A stretch of DNA of 61,412 bases. Origin: PUPG01 sp041686485 (GTDB lineage Bacteria > Bacteroidota > Bacteroidia > Bacteroidales > UBA7960). The stretch lies in NCBI GenBank assembly GCA_041686485.1, contig JAWLDT010000008.1:1-61412 (forward strand). Direction: 5' to 3'. Shown in pieces: positions 43,001 to 50,952 of the stretch (within the stretch, counting starts at the first letter, position 1; each line of letters begins with the position of its first letter). Under the pieces are notes generated by a model that was not told the origin of the DNA, searched no databases, and saw nothing but the letters and a program-made list of their open reading frames with translations. Both the position numbers and the translations under genes were made by a program.

Positions 43001-43803
43001 TCAAGGTAAGGCAACATCTTATCAGCACCGAATGAGCAGTTTAAACCGATCGAAAACAGTGAAAAAGGCAGAAAAGAGTTATAAAAAGCCTCTACAGTCT
43101 GCCCGGAAAGGTTTCTGCCGCTTTCATCGATGGTAACAGAAGCCATGACCGGAATATCTTTCCCTTTTTCGGCAAGTACCCTGCGGATGGCATAGAGTAC
43201 CGCTTTGGCATTGAGGGTATCAAAGACGGTTTCAACCATCAGGACATCCACGCCGGCATCGATCATGGCCGCTGCCTGTTGGCCATAAGCCTCAGCAAGG
43301 TCATCAAATGTCACATCGCGTTCCGCCGGATTATCAATACTCGGGGAAATAGAAGCCGTTTTACCGGTGGGACCCAATGTTCCGGCGACATACCGTGGTT
43401 TTTCAGGATCAAGCTCATTGTATTTGGCAGCCACCTGAAGGGCCTGCTTAATACCTTCATAATTAATACGGTATACTTCACCCTCCATTTTGTACTCCTG
43501 TAAACCATATTTGTTGGCATTGAAAGTATTGGCGGTAATGATATCGGCACCGGCATCCAGGTATTGTTTATAAATAGTTTCCACAATATCCGGCCGGGTT
43601 AAAACCAACAAATCGTTCAATCCTTTGAGAGAAACAGGGTGATCAGGAAAAAGATCGCCCCTGAATGCGGCTTCGTCGAGCTGCTCCTTTTGCAACATGG
43701 TACCCATGGCGCCATCCAGGACAAGGATCCTTTCTTTTACTGTTTCTTGTATATTCGTTTTTTTATTCATCATCATTAACAAGTTTGCATCGATAATCGT
43801 CAT
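40096..43803 (-). CDS. metH: Cobalamin-dependent methionine synthase
   Basis: The full-length 1235-residue MetH includes all modules. The homocysteine domain (about 20-340) has zinc ligands in GLNCSFGAD and GGCCGS. The methyl-THF domain (about 355-630) has INLDESMIDT and VNAGVSNVSFAFRG. The corrinoid cap and B12 domain have DVHDIGKN near residue 766. The C-terminal SAM-dependent activation domain has RPAVGYPACPDHSIK. It transfers the methyl group of methyl-THF to homocysteine. The activation domain means MetH can reactivate its own cobalamin, unlike the separate corrinoid protein. A later start (ATG 43776 or 43770) is possible. Confidence 0.98.
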   Translation of the reverse strand: MTIIDANLLMMMNKKTNIQETVKERILVLDGAMGTMLQKEQLDEAAFRGDLFPDHPVSLKGLNDLLVLTRPDIVETIYKQYLDAGADIITANTFNANKYGLQEYKMEGEVYRINYEGIKQALQVAAKYNELDPEKPRYVAGTLGPTGKTASISPSIDNPAERDVTFDDLAEAYGQQAAAMIDAGVDVLMVETVFDTLNAKAVLYAIRRVLAEKGKDIPVMASVTIDESGRNLSGQTVEAFYNSFLPFSLFSIGLNCSFGADKMLPYLERLSEKSKLYVSTHPNAGLPNELGEYDQSPAQMAGLVETFCEEGLVNIVGGCCGSMPAHIKAIADVVKKYPPRKQKEKPRATRLSGLQSFGVRERTRLVKVAERTNVTGSRKFARLIRNKQYEDALEIARSQIQDGGQMLNINLDESMIDTRKVIVDFLNYLTSEPDIVNVPVMIDSSDFEVLRNGLKCLQGRSVVNSISLKDGEADFIEKAGVIKELGAVLVVMAFDEEGQAETFDRKIEICRRAYTILTESLNYPPEDIIFDPNVLTIGTGIEAHNSYALDFIRSVEWIKANLPYAKVNAGVSNVSFAFRGNDYLRDVINSVFLHHCEMAGLDFAIVNPPRIIPYQDIPEHLLIPVEDLIFNRQKDATDRLVNMAANVDVKAVQTGHQDQRESMSPEERVAFALTNGLQKYITEDIQALKEKYENPLDIIQGPLMDGMNKVGELFGEGKMFLPQVIKSARIMNKAVDMLTGDIEAYNKKVTATAGRKKTLLLATVEGDVHDIGKNIVSLIFRCNNYEVVDLGVMVPNKDVVEAVEREQPDILGLSGLISPSLDKMIEVLKLLEDKGLHVPVFLGGAATSGLHTAVKAAPHYSGVVAHLGDAAQSVTAANGLLGENHQAMKDQIIEKQQQLRAVFRKKKAPSRFLSLKEARKRKYGYESEQPVKPNLLGTKEFSDFDLGKLRKYIDWTPFFHGWGLKGKYPSIFEKERMGAEAERLFNEALEMLDDIQKHELIRPRGIIGIFPANSDGDDVLIFNNDKREKMIMRIPMLRQQQLKDDRGHALSLADFIAPVKSGVKDYFGGFAVTTGLGIDQHLERLREEGDSYSSIMFRLLADRLVEAAAEVMHEWVRKKYWGYVPDEDLSIEELLKGKFKGIRPAVGYPACPDHSIKKYLFDLLDVEARIGVSLTEIYAMKPASSVSGFYMANDASRYFGVGKIGQDQVDDYARRSGNEVSDIEKWLHFDIAKDK

Positions 43804-44111
43804 TTGCTACAGAGCATACGTATCTCCCTGTCATTAAGTGGGTTCCATAAGAAACTGATTGTCAACTCTGATTATCGGCGGGGCAAATAAAGGCAATAGA
43901 TTGGAAACGGCAAAACTTTCCGGGAATAATTCACTGCCCCCGAATGGATTTTCATGTGGTTGAGAAGTTCTGTCTTTGCTGTTGGTTGGGGAAAAGCGAC
44001 TATAGCAAAAAAAGAAATTTTCCCCCTGGATAAACGCAATACTAAAAAAAATAGGTAATAAAAAAGTGCTGTGTGTAATCAATCAGATAGTCAATAATTG
44101 ATAACCCAGGA
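43804..44111. other. Gap upstream of metH
   Basis: About 308 bp with no convincing gene. I looked for cobalamin and SAM riboswitch landmarks on the minus strand and did not see them. A small open frame at 43834-44082 (-) lacks protein-like composition. Confidence 0.5.
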
Positions 44112-44414
44112 TCAGGTATCTTTCTTTTGCTCCACACATTTAAATGTCAGTGCCAGATCGCCCATGACAACCAGGATGGCCAAACAACCAAGAATGGCCG
44201 GAATGATATACACATTTTCATAGGCAATGCCACTGAACCAATATCCCAGAACAGGGGATCCCAACCATGCACCTATCCATCCAAAAACAACTTTTGAGAT
44301 GAAAGAGTCGAAGCCGGGACGAACTCGGTATTTAAAACCATAATGCATAATACCAGCGATAACAACGCTGATTATTAAAAGTATCAGAAAGCTGAGAAAG
44401 TCCATTCCTATCAT
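44112..44414 (-). CDS. Small integral membrane protein, GlsB/YeaQ-like
   Basis: A 100-residue protein with three hydrophobic segments (about 5-23, 40-60 and 68-90) and a Gly-rich FGWIGAWLGSPVLGYWFSG turn, resembling the GlsB/YeaQ/YmgE transglycosylase-associated family. No enzymatic function is established for that family. An unusually good Shine-Dalgarno site (GGAGG at 44423-44427, 8-nt spacer) supports the ATG at 44414. The ATG at 44405 is also possible. It stands alone between metH and the divergent M14 peptidase gene. Confidence 0.7.
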   Translation of the reverse strand: MIGMDFLSFLILLIISVVIAGIMHYGFKYRVRPGFDSFISKVVFGWIGAWLGSPVLGYWFSGIAYENVYIIPAILGCLAILVVMGDLALTFKCVEQKKDT

Positions 44415-44720
44415 AGCAATTCCCTCCTTTTTTGTGTTTACAAAACGTTTATTTGGTAGTTGTTAACACAGCACTTTTTGGTAATAAAAAAACACCTGAT
44501 ATAATCGTCAACATTTTCAAATATAGAAAATAATTAAGTGAATTCCAAATTTTTGACTACCATTTAATTATATAATCAGGAACAATGAAGGCGTTTCTAC
44601 AGATCAACTGAAATTGTTTACATTTGTAAGAATTTCAAAAATCAACTTTTTGCGGTCATTTTCATCCAAGGGGTGAAAAAGTACCCCGCATTAAAAAACT
44701 TCTTACCAAACAATCGAATT
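44415..44720. other. Divergent gap before the M14 peptidase gene
   Basis: AT-rich region between the small membrane protein (-) and the peptidase (+). A candidate promoter for the peptidase is listed separately. No gene was seen. Confidence 0.5.
44594..44626 (+). promoter_or_regulatory. Candidate promoter of the M14 peptidase gene
   Basis: TTTC (44594-44597, 3 of 4 to TTTG) is followed after 21 bp by TACATTTG (44619-44626), an exact TAnnTTTG. Confidence 0.4.
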
Positions 44721-47654
44721 ATGCAGTACGCGTACACCAAAGGTTTATTGATTCTATTTATTTTTTTATTGACCGGATATCAGGTAAATGCAGAAAAACA
44801 TCACCGTGTTGAGATCGACCTGGATGGCAGTAATGTTCAGGAATTGGCCACAGTGGGGGTCGCCATGGATCTTGTGGAATACAAACCAGGGGTATCCGTG
44901 GTTGGTGAATTTTCTGAATCCGAACTAAAAGACATTTCAGAAGCCGGCTTTTCTTATAAAATTCTGATTAACGACATGAGCAATTATTACCGGGAGCGTA
45001 ACAAAGCTTTTGATCGCGAAGAGCTGAACCAGCAGATGCGGGAGACTGATAACGGCACACCCTACCCTACCCCCGAAAACTTCAGTCTTGGCTCTATGGG
45101 CGGTTTCCATACGAATGATGAGGCGCTGGATGAACTGGACGAGATGCATGCCTTATACCCTGACCTGATCTCTGAGAAGCAGCCTATCGGTGAAACCACC
45201 ACCATCGAAGGCCGGGATGTTTACTGGGTTCGTATATCCAACGATCCGGAGGTTGAGCAGGACAAACCCAAAGTTCTGTATACCGCTCTTACCCACGCAA
45301 GGGAGCCGGCCTCCCTGCAACAGATGCTTTTTCAGATGTGGTATCTTCTCGAGAATTATGACCAGGATCCGGAAATCGAATACCTGGTTGATCATACGGA
45401 AATGTACTTTGTGCCTGTTGTTAATCCCGACGGTTATGTGTATTGCGAAACAACCCACCCGAACGGCGGGTCGATGCACCGGAAAAACAAGCGGCAAAAC
45501 AACGACGGAAGTATTGGGGTCGATATCAACCGTAACTTTGGGTATGAGTGGGGCTATAACAACAGCGGGTCTTCCCCGAATCCGTCTGCCGAAACATATA
45601 GAGGCACAGCTCCTTTTTCGGAGCCTGCCACCCAGCTACAAAAAGAGCTGGCCGAAACATTCGACTTTAGTCTGGCCCTTAACAATCACACTTATAGCGA
45701 CCTGCTCATTTACCCATGGGGATACGATGGGCAGCAAACCGAAGATGGTGAGATTTTTATTGAGTATGCCGACATGATGACGCGTGAAAATGATTATGTG
45801 TATGGTACCTGTTACGAAACACTCAGCTATTTTGCCAACGGTGGCTCTGATGACTGGTTCTATGGAGAGCAGGACACCAAAGAAAAAGTGTTTTCATTCA
45901 CACCGGAAGCCGGAAAACCCAGTGATGGATTCTGGCCGGCCATGAGCCGTATTGAAGAGATCTGTGCCGGTCATACCCACATGAACCTGGGTCTGGCGAG
46001 ACTGGCCCTCTCCTATGCTGAACTGACAGACCTTACAGGCCAGTATATTTCCGAACGTTCTACTGATATAGAATTTGAACTACTCAACCTGGGGCAAAAC
46101 AGTCCGGCGGATTTCACGGTCGCATTAACCCCTCTTACCGAATCCATAGTCGATCATGGCGACCCGGTTGAATTTACCAATATGGATGTTCTGGAAGTGG
46201 AAACAGCAGCCATTTCCATTGAACTGGATCCCTACCTGAACACTGGTGATGAAATTTCTTTTGTTTTGGGCATTTCCAACGGTGATTACAGCTGGAACGA
46301 CACCATTACAAAGTACTACGGAGAGCCGGAAGTTGTATTTTTCGATCCCTGTGACAACCTTGAACATTGGACAACAGACAGCTGGGGTACCTGCAATGAT
46401 GTGTATTACTCCGCACCCGCCTCCATCGCCGACAGTCCGGGCCAGAATTATGAGGACAATGCGCACACAACCCTAACGATCAAAGAACCTTTGGACTTTA
46501 GCGAGACCTTTCTGGCCTGGGTTGAGTTTCAGACCAGGTATGAGATTGAGACCAACTGGGACTACGCACAGTTTTTATATTCCACGGATAATAAACAGAC
46601 ATGGACACCGCTGGAAGGGGAATTAACCAGTGAGGGCGGATACAATCAGGATCCGGGTGAACCTTTATACCACGGTACACAGGATGAATGGGTTGAGGAA
46701 AAGATTGACCTGTCGCACCTGATCGGGGAAAGCGAGGTTTGGCTAAAATTCAGGCTGATCAGTGATTACATGATCAGTAAAGAAGGATTTTATGTTGATG
46801 ATTTCAAGCTGATATCCCTTCATTATGATGAATCCTATCACTTCTATCCGCCAGAGAATATCACCTTTTACCAGCACCAGGATACCGTAATTGACTTTTC
46901 AGAGCATGTTTCCTGGGAACTGGAAGGGGACATCCAGGTAAATTGGGATGAAACTGAACACATTGTTATCAGTCAGACAGACGAAACAACAGTGACCATA
47001 CAGAATGCGGACGAAACCTGGACGGGAGAGGAAACTATCCTGTTCAGCATTTCTGATGATCTGGCAGAACGCGAAGAAGAAATAACGATTTCGGTTGAGG
47101 CTGTTCCTGCGCCCGTTATTACGGGTCAGGAAGAAACAGATATGCTCCAGGGAACCACTCTGGACTTTGACCCCTATCTTTTGACTGTAACAGATGATTT
47201 TTTCAACTATCCGGAAGCATTTACCATCAACCTGCAGGATGGCGAAGACCATTCGTTGTCAGATGATATGACCATCGTTCCTGATCCGGACTTTTCAGGT
47301 GATCTGACCGTTCCGGTATCGGTGAATAACGGTTTTTACGACAGCGAAGTTTATGACTTCCTGATCGAGGTGCAGTCAACAACAGGTCTTTCTGCCTATA
47401 CTGATGAAACCATCCGGCTGTATTATGATAACCGGACAGAGGAAATCGTGGTTCATCTCCCCGGGAACGATTCCAAGGAGGAGACCCTGTTGCGCATAAG
47501 CGACATCCAGGGCAGAACGGTATTTGAAAAGGAATACATGGCTGCTGAACGTATACGGGATCATGTCCCTGGTCTTCAGGGCGGCATGTACATTGTAACG
47601 GTTCAGGCGGTTCAGGGAGATGGCACTATAAGCGGGAAAATTATCGTAGAGTAA
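44721..47654 (+). CDS. Secreted M14 zinc carboxypeptidase with T9SS sorting domain
   Basis: This roughly 977-residue precursor has a signal peptide (MQYAYTKGLLILFIFLLTG). I prefer ATG 44721, as a GTG at 44673 would add 16 residues before the signal. An N-terminal prosegment is followed by the M14 domain, with zinc ligands in THAREPAS and LALNNHTYS, the substrate Arg in INRNFGYEW and the catalytic Glu in SFTPEAGKPSDGFWP. An immune-inhibitor-A/MAM-like beta-sandwich (from FFDPCDNLEHWTTDSWG) and Ig-like segments follow. The chain ends in a T9SS domain (LRISDIQGRTVFEKEY, GGMYIVTV). It should be exported and surface-attached or released, trimming C-terminal residues from peptides. Confidence 0.93.
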   Translation: MQYAYTKGLLILFIFLLTGYQVNAEKHHRVEIDLDGSNVQELATVGVAMDLVEYKPGVSVVGEFSESELKDISEAGFSYKILINDMSNYYRERNKAFDREELNQQMRETDNGTPYPTPENFSLGSMGGFHTNDEALDELDEMHALYPDLISEKQPIGETTTIEGRDVYWVRISNDPEVEQDKPKVLYTALTHAREPASLQQMLFQMWYLLENYDQDPEIEYLVDHTEMYFVPVVNPDGYVYCETTHPNGGSMHRKNKRQNNDGSIGVDINRNFGYEWGYNNSGSSPNPSAETYRGTAPFSEPATQLQKELAETFDFSLALNNHTYSDLLIYPWGYDGQQTEDGEIFIEYADMMTRENDYVYGTCYETLSYFANGGSDDWFYGEQDTKEKVFSFTPEAGKPSDGFWPAMSRIEEICAGHTHMNLGLARLALSYAELTDLTGQYISERSTDIEFELLNLGQNSPADFTVALTPLTESIVDHGDPVEFTNMDVLEVETAAISIELDPYLNTGDEISFVLGISNGDYSWNDTITKYYGEPEVVFFDPCDNLEHWTTDSWGTCNDVYYSAPASIADSPGQNYEDNAHTTLTIKEPLDFSETFLAWVEFQTRYEIETNWDYAQFLYSTDNKQTWTPLEGELTSEGGYNQDPGEPLYHGTQDEWVEEKIDLSHLIGESEVWLKFRLISDYMISKEGFYVDDFKLISLHYDESYHFYPPENITFYQHQDTVIDFSEHVSWELEGDIQVNWDETEHIVISQTDETTVTIQNADETWTGEETILFSISDDLAEREEEITISVEAVPAPVITGQEETDMLQGTTLDFDPYLLTVTDDFFNYPEAFTINLQDGEDHSLSDDMTIVPDPDFSGDLTVPVSVNNGFYDSEVYDFLIEVQSTTGLSAYTDETIRLYYDNRTEEIVVHLPGNDSKEETLLRISDIQGRTVFEKEYMAAERIRDHVPGLQGGMYIVTVQAVQGDGTISGKIIVE

Positions 47655-47663
47655 GGACAGGGT

Positions 47664-48005
47664 TCATAGTGTGTAAATTTGTCCGTCGTTCCCGATAAAT
47701 ATCTGTGTTTCCGGTATGGAGTATTTTCGTGTCGCATCTTTTTCATCCTCTTCTTGTCGGGCAGAATCAGGCTTCACACTTAAACTGTCCGTACCCGGTC
47801 CGAAAAAATAAGGATGGAACCAGAAGTACGTTCCCTGGCTCTTACTATCCGGTTCATCTGCATTTTTGTCTTTATTCGCTGTTATTATATGGCCGGCTAT
47901 TCCAGGGTAATCTGTCTTGTCAGAAGCTTCCTGGCTCTTTGCCTTTCCCGCTGCAAGGGTTATCAATACCATGAACCCGATGAGGGCTTTCTTCCTTTTT
48001 TTCAT
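47664..48005 (-). CDS. Small exported protein of unknown function
   Basis: A 113-residue protein with a clear signal peptide (KKRKKALIGFMVLITLAAGKA). The remainder is polar and charged (TANKDKNADEPDSKSQ, SARQEEDEKDATRK), with a short aromatic patch GTYFWFHPYFFGPG. No known domain was recognised. It converges with the M14 gene (9-bp gap) and diverges from the histidine kinase. A candidate promoter is seen at 48022-48054. Confidence 0.65.
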   Translation of the reverse strand: MKKRKKALIGFMVLITLAAGKAKSQEASDKTDYPGIAGHIITANKDKNADEPDSKSQGTYFWFHPYFFGPGTDSLSVKPDSARQEEDEKDATRKYSIPETQIFIGNDGQIYTL

Positions 48006-48021
48006 TCAAATAAAGTTTACA

Positions 48022-48054
48022 CAAAAGTACTTTGGAGAAAGGCTAAATAGCAAT
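48022..48054 (-). promoter_or_regulatory. Candidate promoter of the small exported protein gene
   Basis: On the minus strand ATTG (48051-48054) is followed after 21 bp by TACTTTTG (48022-48029), an exact TAnnTTTG. Confidence 0.38.
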
Positions 48055-48086
48055 CCGTGCCAGGCATGAAATTTCAGGAAAAGTAA

Positions 48087-48120
48087 TATTACGTACTGAC
48101 ACGGGTTTTTTTACGTAATA
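48087..48120. promoter_or_regulatory. TACGTA inverted repeat, possible response-regulator operator
   Basis: TATTACGTA (48087-48095) and TACGTAATA (48112-48120) are perfect inverted repeats separated by 16 bp. The site lies in the divergent region, just upstream of the kinase's -33/-7 element and between two promoters. NarL-type regulators often bind such inverted repeats. The assignment to the neighbouring response regulator is inferred. Confidence 0.4.
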
Positions 48121-48127
48121 GTACATG

Positions 48128-48160
48128 ATTGTTTCTTTATTCTGTTTTTTCTTATTTTTG
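48128..48160 (+). promoter_or_regulatory. Candidate promoter of the first histidine kinase
   Basis: ATTG (48128-48131) is followed after 21 bp by TATTTTTG (48153-48160), an exact TAnnTTTG. The start would be near 48167, about 40 nt before the gene. Confidence 0.42.
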
Positions 48161-48206
48161 TTTCCACAGTGTATTGTTTTTCGCTGATTATCAACCAACA
48201 CAGTAA

Positions 48207-50237
48207 ATGAACAACCTAAGCATCTTAACAATTACATATTACGTGGCCAAATTTTCGATTCTGGTTGTCATTCTCATGCTTTTCATGGGTAATGCCTTAT
48301 CGAAACAAAATCCGTTTGCTGATCATCAGACAAAACAGCTAATCATTGACAGGGACAGTATTTTTGCGGATGCCCGCGCCCTGATCTACTCGCAGCCCGA
48401 TTCTGCTCATAAGATCATCCAGTTTATTCGCAAACATGATGGCGAACGGCCGGATAGTTTATGGAATATCCGAACACTGAATTTACTTGGGGTTATAAAA
48501 GATGTACAATCTGTTTATGACAGTGCCCTGTATTATTATTACCAGGCTTATACGGCAGCAGCGGAACTGGAGAATCATGAACAACTCGGCAACACCTCCA
48601 ACAATATAGGTCTTACTCATTGGCATACTGGCAATTACAAAGACGCCCTTGATCATTTTTTCAACGCCCTTGATCATTATGACAAGGCTGATCTTTTGGA
48701 AACCCGGGGAAACATTCATAATAACATCGGGTTAATATATGCCGGGCTGGATAATTTTAAAAAAGCATGGGAACATTATAACCTGGCTTACTCCAATTAT
48801 TTCCAGGAGGATAATTTGCACGGTATCGGTGCTGTGCTAACAAACAAGGGTCTTTTAAAACTAACCCAGGAGCAGCCTGACTCAGCAATGCATTTCATGG
48901 AACAGTCAATAGCTTATAAACAAGATTCGGGGGATGATTATGGATTGTGTATTTCCCTGGAGTCAAAAGGACGCATTCAGTTCTCTCAAAACGCTATTGA
49001 TTCTGCCATTGCATCCTTTGAAGAAAGCCTTGAGCTTGCTGAGTCTCTGGGATATTCACATGGTATTGTCAGGGCTAAACGCGGTCTCGCCACTGTTTAC
49101 CTGGAAAAAGGTACGTACGAAATAGCGTTGGATCTTGCCGGCCAGGCACTGGCGTCGGCTGAAGAAATTGACAATAAGAAACTTACCTATCAGGTTCATG
49201 AGACTATTTCCGAAATCCATGAGGCTTCGGGGAACTTCAACCAATCACTTGCCCATTACAAGGCAGCCACTACCTTGAGAAACCAATCAATAAACACCTC
49301 AAGACTTCACCAGGTTTATGACCTTGAAATTCAGCGAACAAGCAAAAAAAACCTTCAGGAAATCGAGCAGTTAAACCAGGAAAAGGAGATACAGCAGCTG
49401 CATCTGGATCAGAAAGACATTGAATTACGGCGCAAAAACACGATGATTGTTCTGATTATCGTGGTTTTTGTTTTTATTCTGACCGGGGGGTATTTTGTAT
49501 ACAACAGTTACCGACACCGCCAGCAGGCAAATTTGCAGAAGGCGTACCTTAGAAACAAGGAATATCGTTCGCGAGCGGCTATTGAAGCTGAACTACAGGA
49601 GCGGAAACGTATCGGTCAGGAACTGCATGACGGTCTCGGGCAGATGCTCTCTGTTATGCGGCTCAATATTGGCGTGCTTAAAAGGAAAAAGACCCTTGAT
49701 CCCGAAAAGCAAACGGAATTGTACAACGCTACCATTCAAACTGTTGACAGGGCCTTCCGGGAGGTGCGAAACATTTCACACAACCTTGCCCCTGCCATCT
49801 TATCGGAAATGAGTCTGGAACAGGCGGTAAAGAGCCTGACAAAACAGATCAATCAAAGCAATCAGGTAACGGTTGATCTGGAGACAATGGGCCTGGATAA
49901 CATTCATGATAACATTATTGAAACGACGATATACAGAGCAGTTCAGGAACTGACAAATAACGCGCTGAAGCACTCCATGGCCGACCAGCTTTTTATCCAG
50001 GTCATCAGTGACAAGCACCAGGCCTCTGTTCTTGTGGAGGACAATGGCCAGGGATTTGACATCCACACGTATCACCACGGAACGGGTCTGAAAAACATCC
50101 AAACCCGTATCGAAAACCTTAACGGCACGCTTCACATGGATACCCGCGAAAATCGTGGAAGCATCATACAGATTTTTATCCCCCTAAATAATACAAGCCA
50201 TGAAAGAGAAATCAATAAACTTAATGGTCGTAGATGA
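48207..50237 (+). CDS. TPR-containing NarL-type sensor histidine kinase, copy 1
   Basis: The 676-residue kinase begins with a signal anchor (about 12-30). Its periplasmic tetratricopeptide region (about 75-355) has the repeats NIGLTHWHTGNYKDALDHF and NIGLIYAGLDNFKKAWEHY. A coiled coil (IEQLNQEKEIQQLHLDQKD) leads to a membrane helix at about 411-431. The cytoplasmic part has the HisKA_3 H-box ERKRIGQELHDGLGQM (phospho-His about 474) and the HATPase boxes VQELTNNALKHS, VEDNGQGFD and GTGLKNIQTRIE. It should phosphorylate the response regulator whose gene overlaps its 3' end by 38 bp. The signal it senses is unknown. Confidence 0.93.
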   Translation: MNNLSILTITYYVAKFSILVVILMLFMGNALSKQNPFADHQTKQLIIDRDSIFADARALIYSQPDSAHKIIQFIRKHDGERPDSLWNIRTLNLLGVIKDVQSVYDSALYYYYQAYTAAAELENHEQLGNTSNNIGLTHWHTGNYKDALDHFFNALDHYDKADLLETRGNIHNNIGLIYAGLDNFKKAWEHYNLAYSNYFQEDNLHGIGAVLTNKGLLKLTQEQPDSAMHFMEQSIAYKQDSGDDYGLCISLESKGRIQFSQNAIDSAIASFEESLELAESLGYSHGIVRAKRGLATVYLEKGTYEIALDLAGQALASAEEIDNKKLTYQVHETISEIHEASGNFNQSLAHYKAATTLRNQSINTSRLHQVYDLEIQRTSKKNLQEIEQLNQEKEIQQLHLDQKDIELRRKNTMIVLIIVVFVFILTGGYFVYNSYRHRQQANLQKAYLRNKEYRSRAAIEAELQERKRIGQELHDGLGQMLSVMRLNIGVLKRKKTLDPEKQTELYNATIQTVDRAFREVRNISHNLAPAILSEMSLEQAVKSLTKQINQSNQVTVDLETMGLDNIHDNIIETTIYRAVQELTNNALKHSMADQLFIQVISDKHQASVLVEDNGQGFDIHTYHHGTGLKNIQTRIENLNGTLHMDTRENRGSIIQIFIPLNNTSHEREINKLNGRR

Positions 50238-50877
50238 CCATCAACTCATTATCAACGGATTAAATGCACTTGTAGAAGTCGAAAACGATATCTGCTTTTG
50301 TGGGGGAGCCAACAACTGGAAGGAAGCCAGAAAGCTCCTGGAAAAACATCAAATTGACGTCGCCCTGGTAGACATCAACATGCCTGATATGTCGGGAATT
50401 GAAATGACAATGCGCATAAAAGAAGAATATCCGGACATCCAGATCCTGGCGCTCACCATGCACGAGGATTTTGCCATGATTCAAAAAATGGTCACGGCAG
50501 GAGCATCCGGATACATTTTAAAACGAACCAACCTGGAAGAAGTAGTAGATGCCATCCGGACGGTGTTTAAAAAGGGAAAGTACCTGGGTCGTGACGTACA
50601 GGATATTCTGATGGATGGGATCAAAGTCCCGGAAGACGGCAAGCCTGAATCTCAGGAAGTGTCACTATCCAAAAGGGAACATGAAGTACTTACGCTTATG
50701 GCCCAGGAATACTCCAACGAAGAGATTGCCGAACGTTTGTTTATCAGCGAACGAACGGTTGAATCGCATCGCCGCAACATTTTTATCAAAACACAGACGA
50801 AAAGTGTTATCGGACTGGTAAAATACGCCATCAAAAATAACCTTATCAGCCAGGACACCGGTCCCAAAGAAGAATAA
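50200..50877 (+). CDS. NarL/LuxR-family response regulator
   Basis: This 225-residue protein has a receiver domain (MVVDDHQLIINGL, phospho-acceptor Asp58 in ALVDINMPDMSG, conserved Thr and Lys in ALTMHE and GYILKRTN) and a C-terminal LuxR helix-turn-helix (LSKREHEVLTLMAQEYSNEEIAERL, RTVESHRRNIF). The start overlaps the kinase by 38 bp, so translation is coupled. It is flanked by two paralogous kinases and no other regulator. It may control itself and the divergent secreted-protein genes. Downstream targets are not visible. Confidence 0.95.
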   Translation: MKEKSINLMVVDDHQLIINGLNALVEVENDICFCGGANNWKEARKLLEKHQIDVALVDINMPDMSGIEMTMRIKEEYPDIQILALTMHEDFAMIQKMVTAGASGYILKRTNLEEVVDAIRTVFKKGKYLGRDVQDILMDGIKVPEDGKPESQEVSLSKREHEVLTLMAQEYSNEEIAERLFISERTVESHRRNIFIKTQTKSVIGLVKYAIKNNLISQDTGPKEE

Positions 50878-50952
50878 TTTTATGATACAAGCACTTACGC
50901 GTTGTAACGATCAAATACAATTTCATAGTTTCCTGAATACCAAAATGTCTGT

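Noticed and set aside
43834..44082. 82-residue minus-strand frame between metH and the membrane protein
   Set aside because: Composition is not protein-like and no start signal or motif is visible.
43804..44111. Cobalamin or SAM riboswitch before metH
   Set aside because: The conserved B12-box and SAM-I core segments were not found on the minus strand. A covariance search could still reveal a divergent one.
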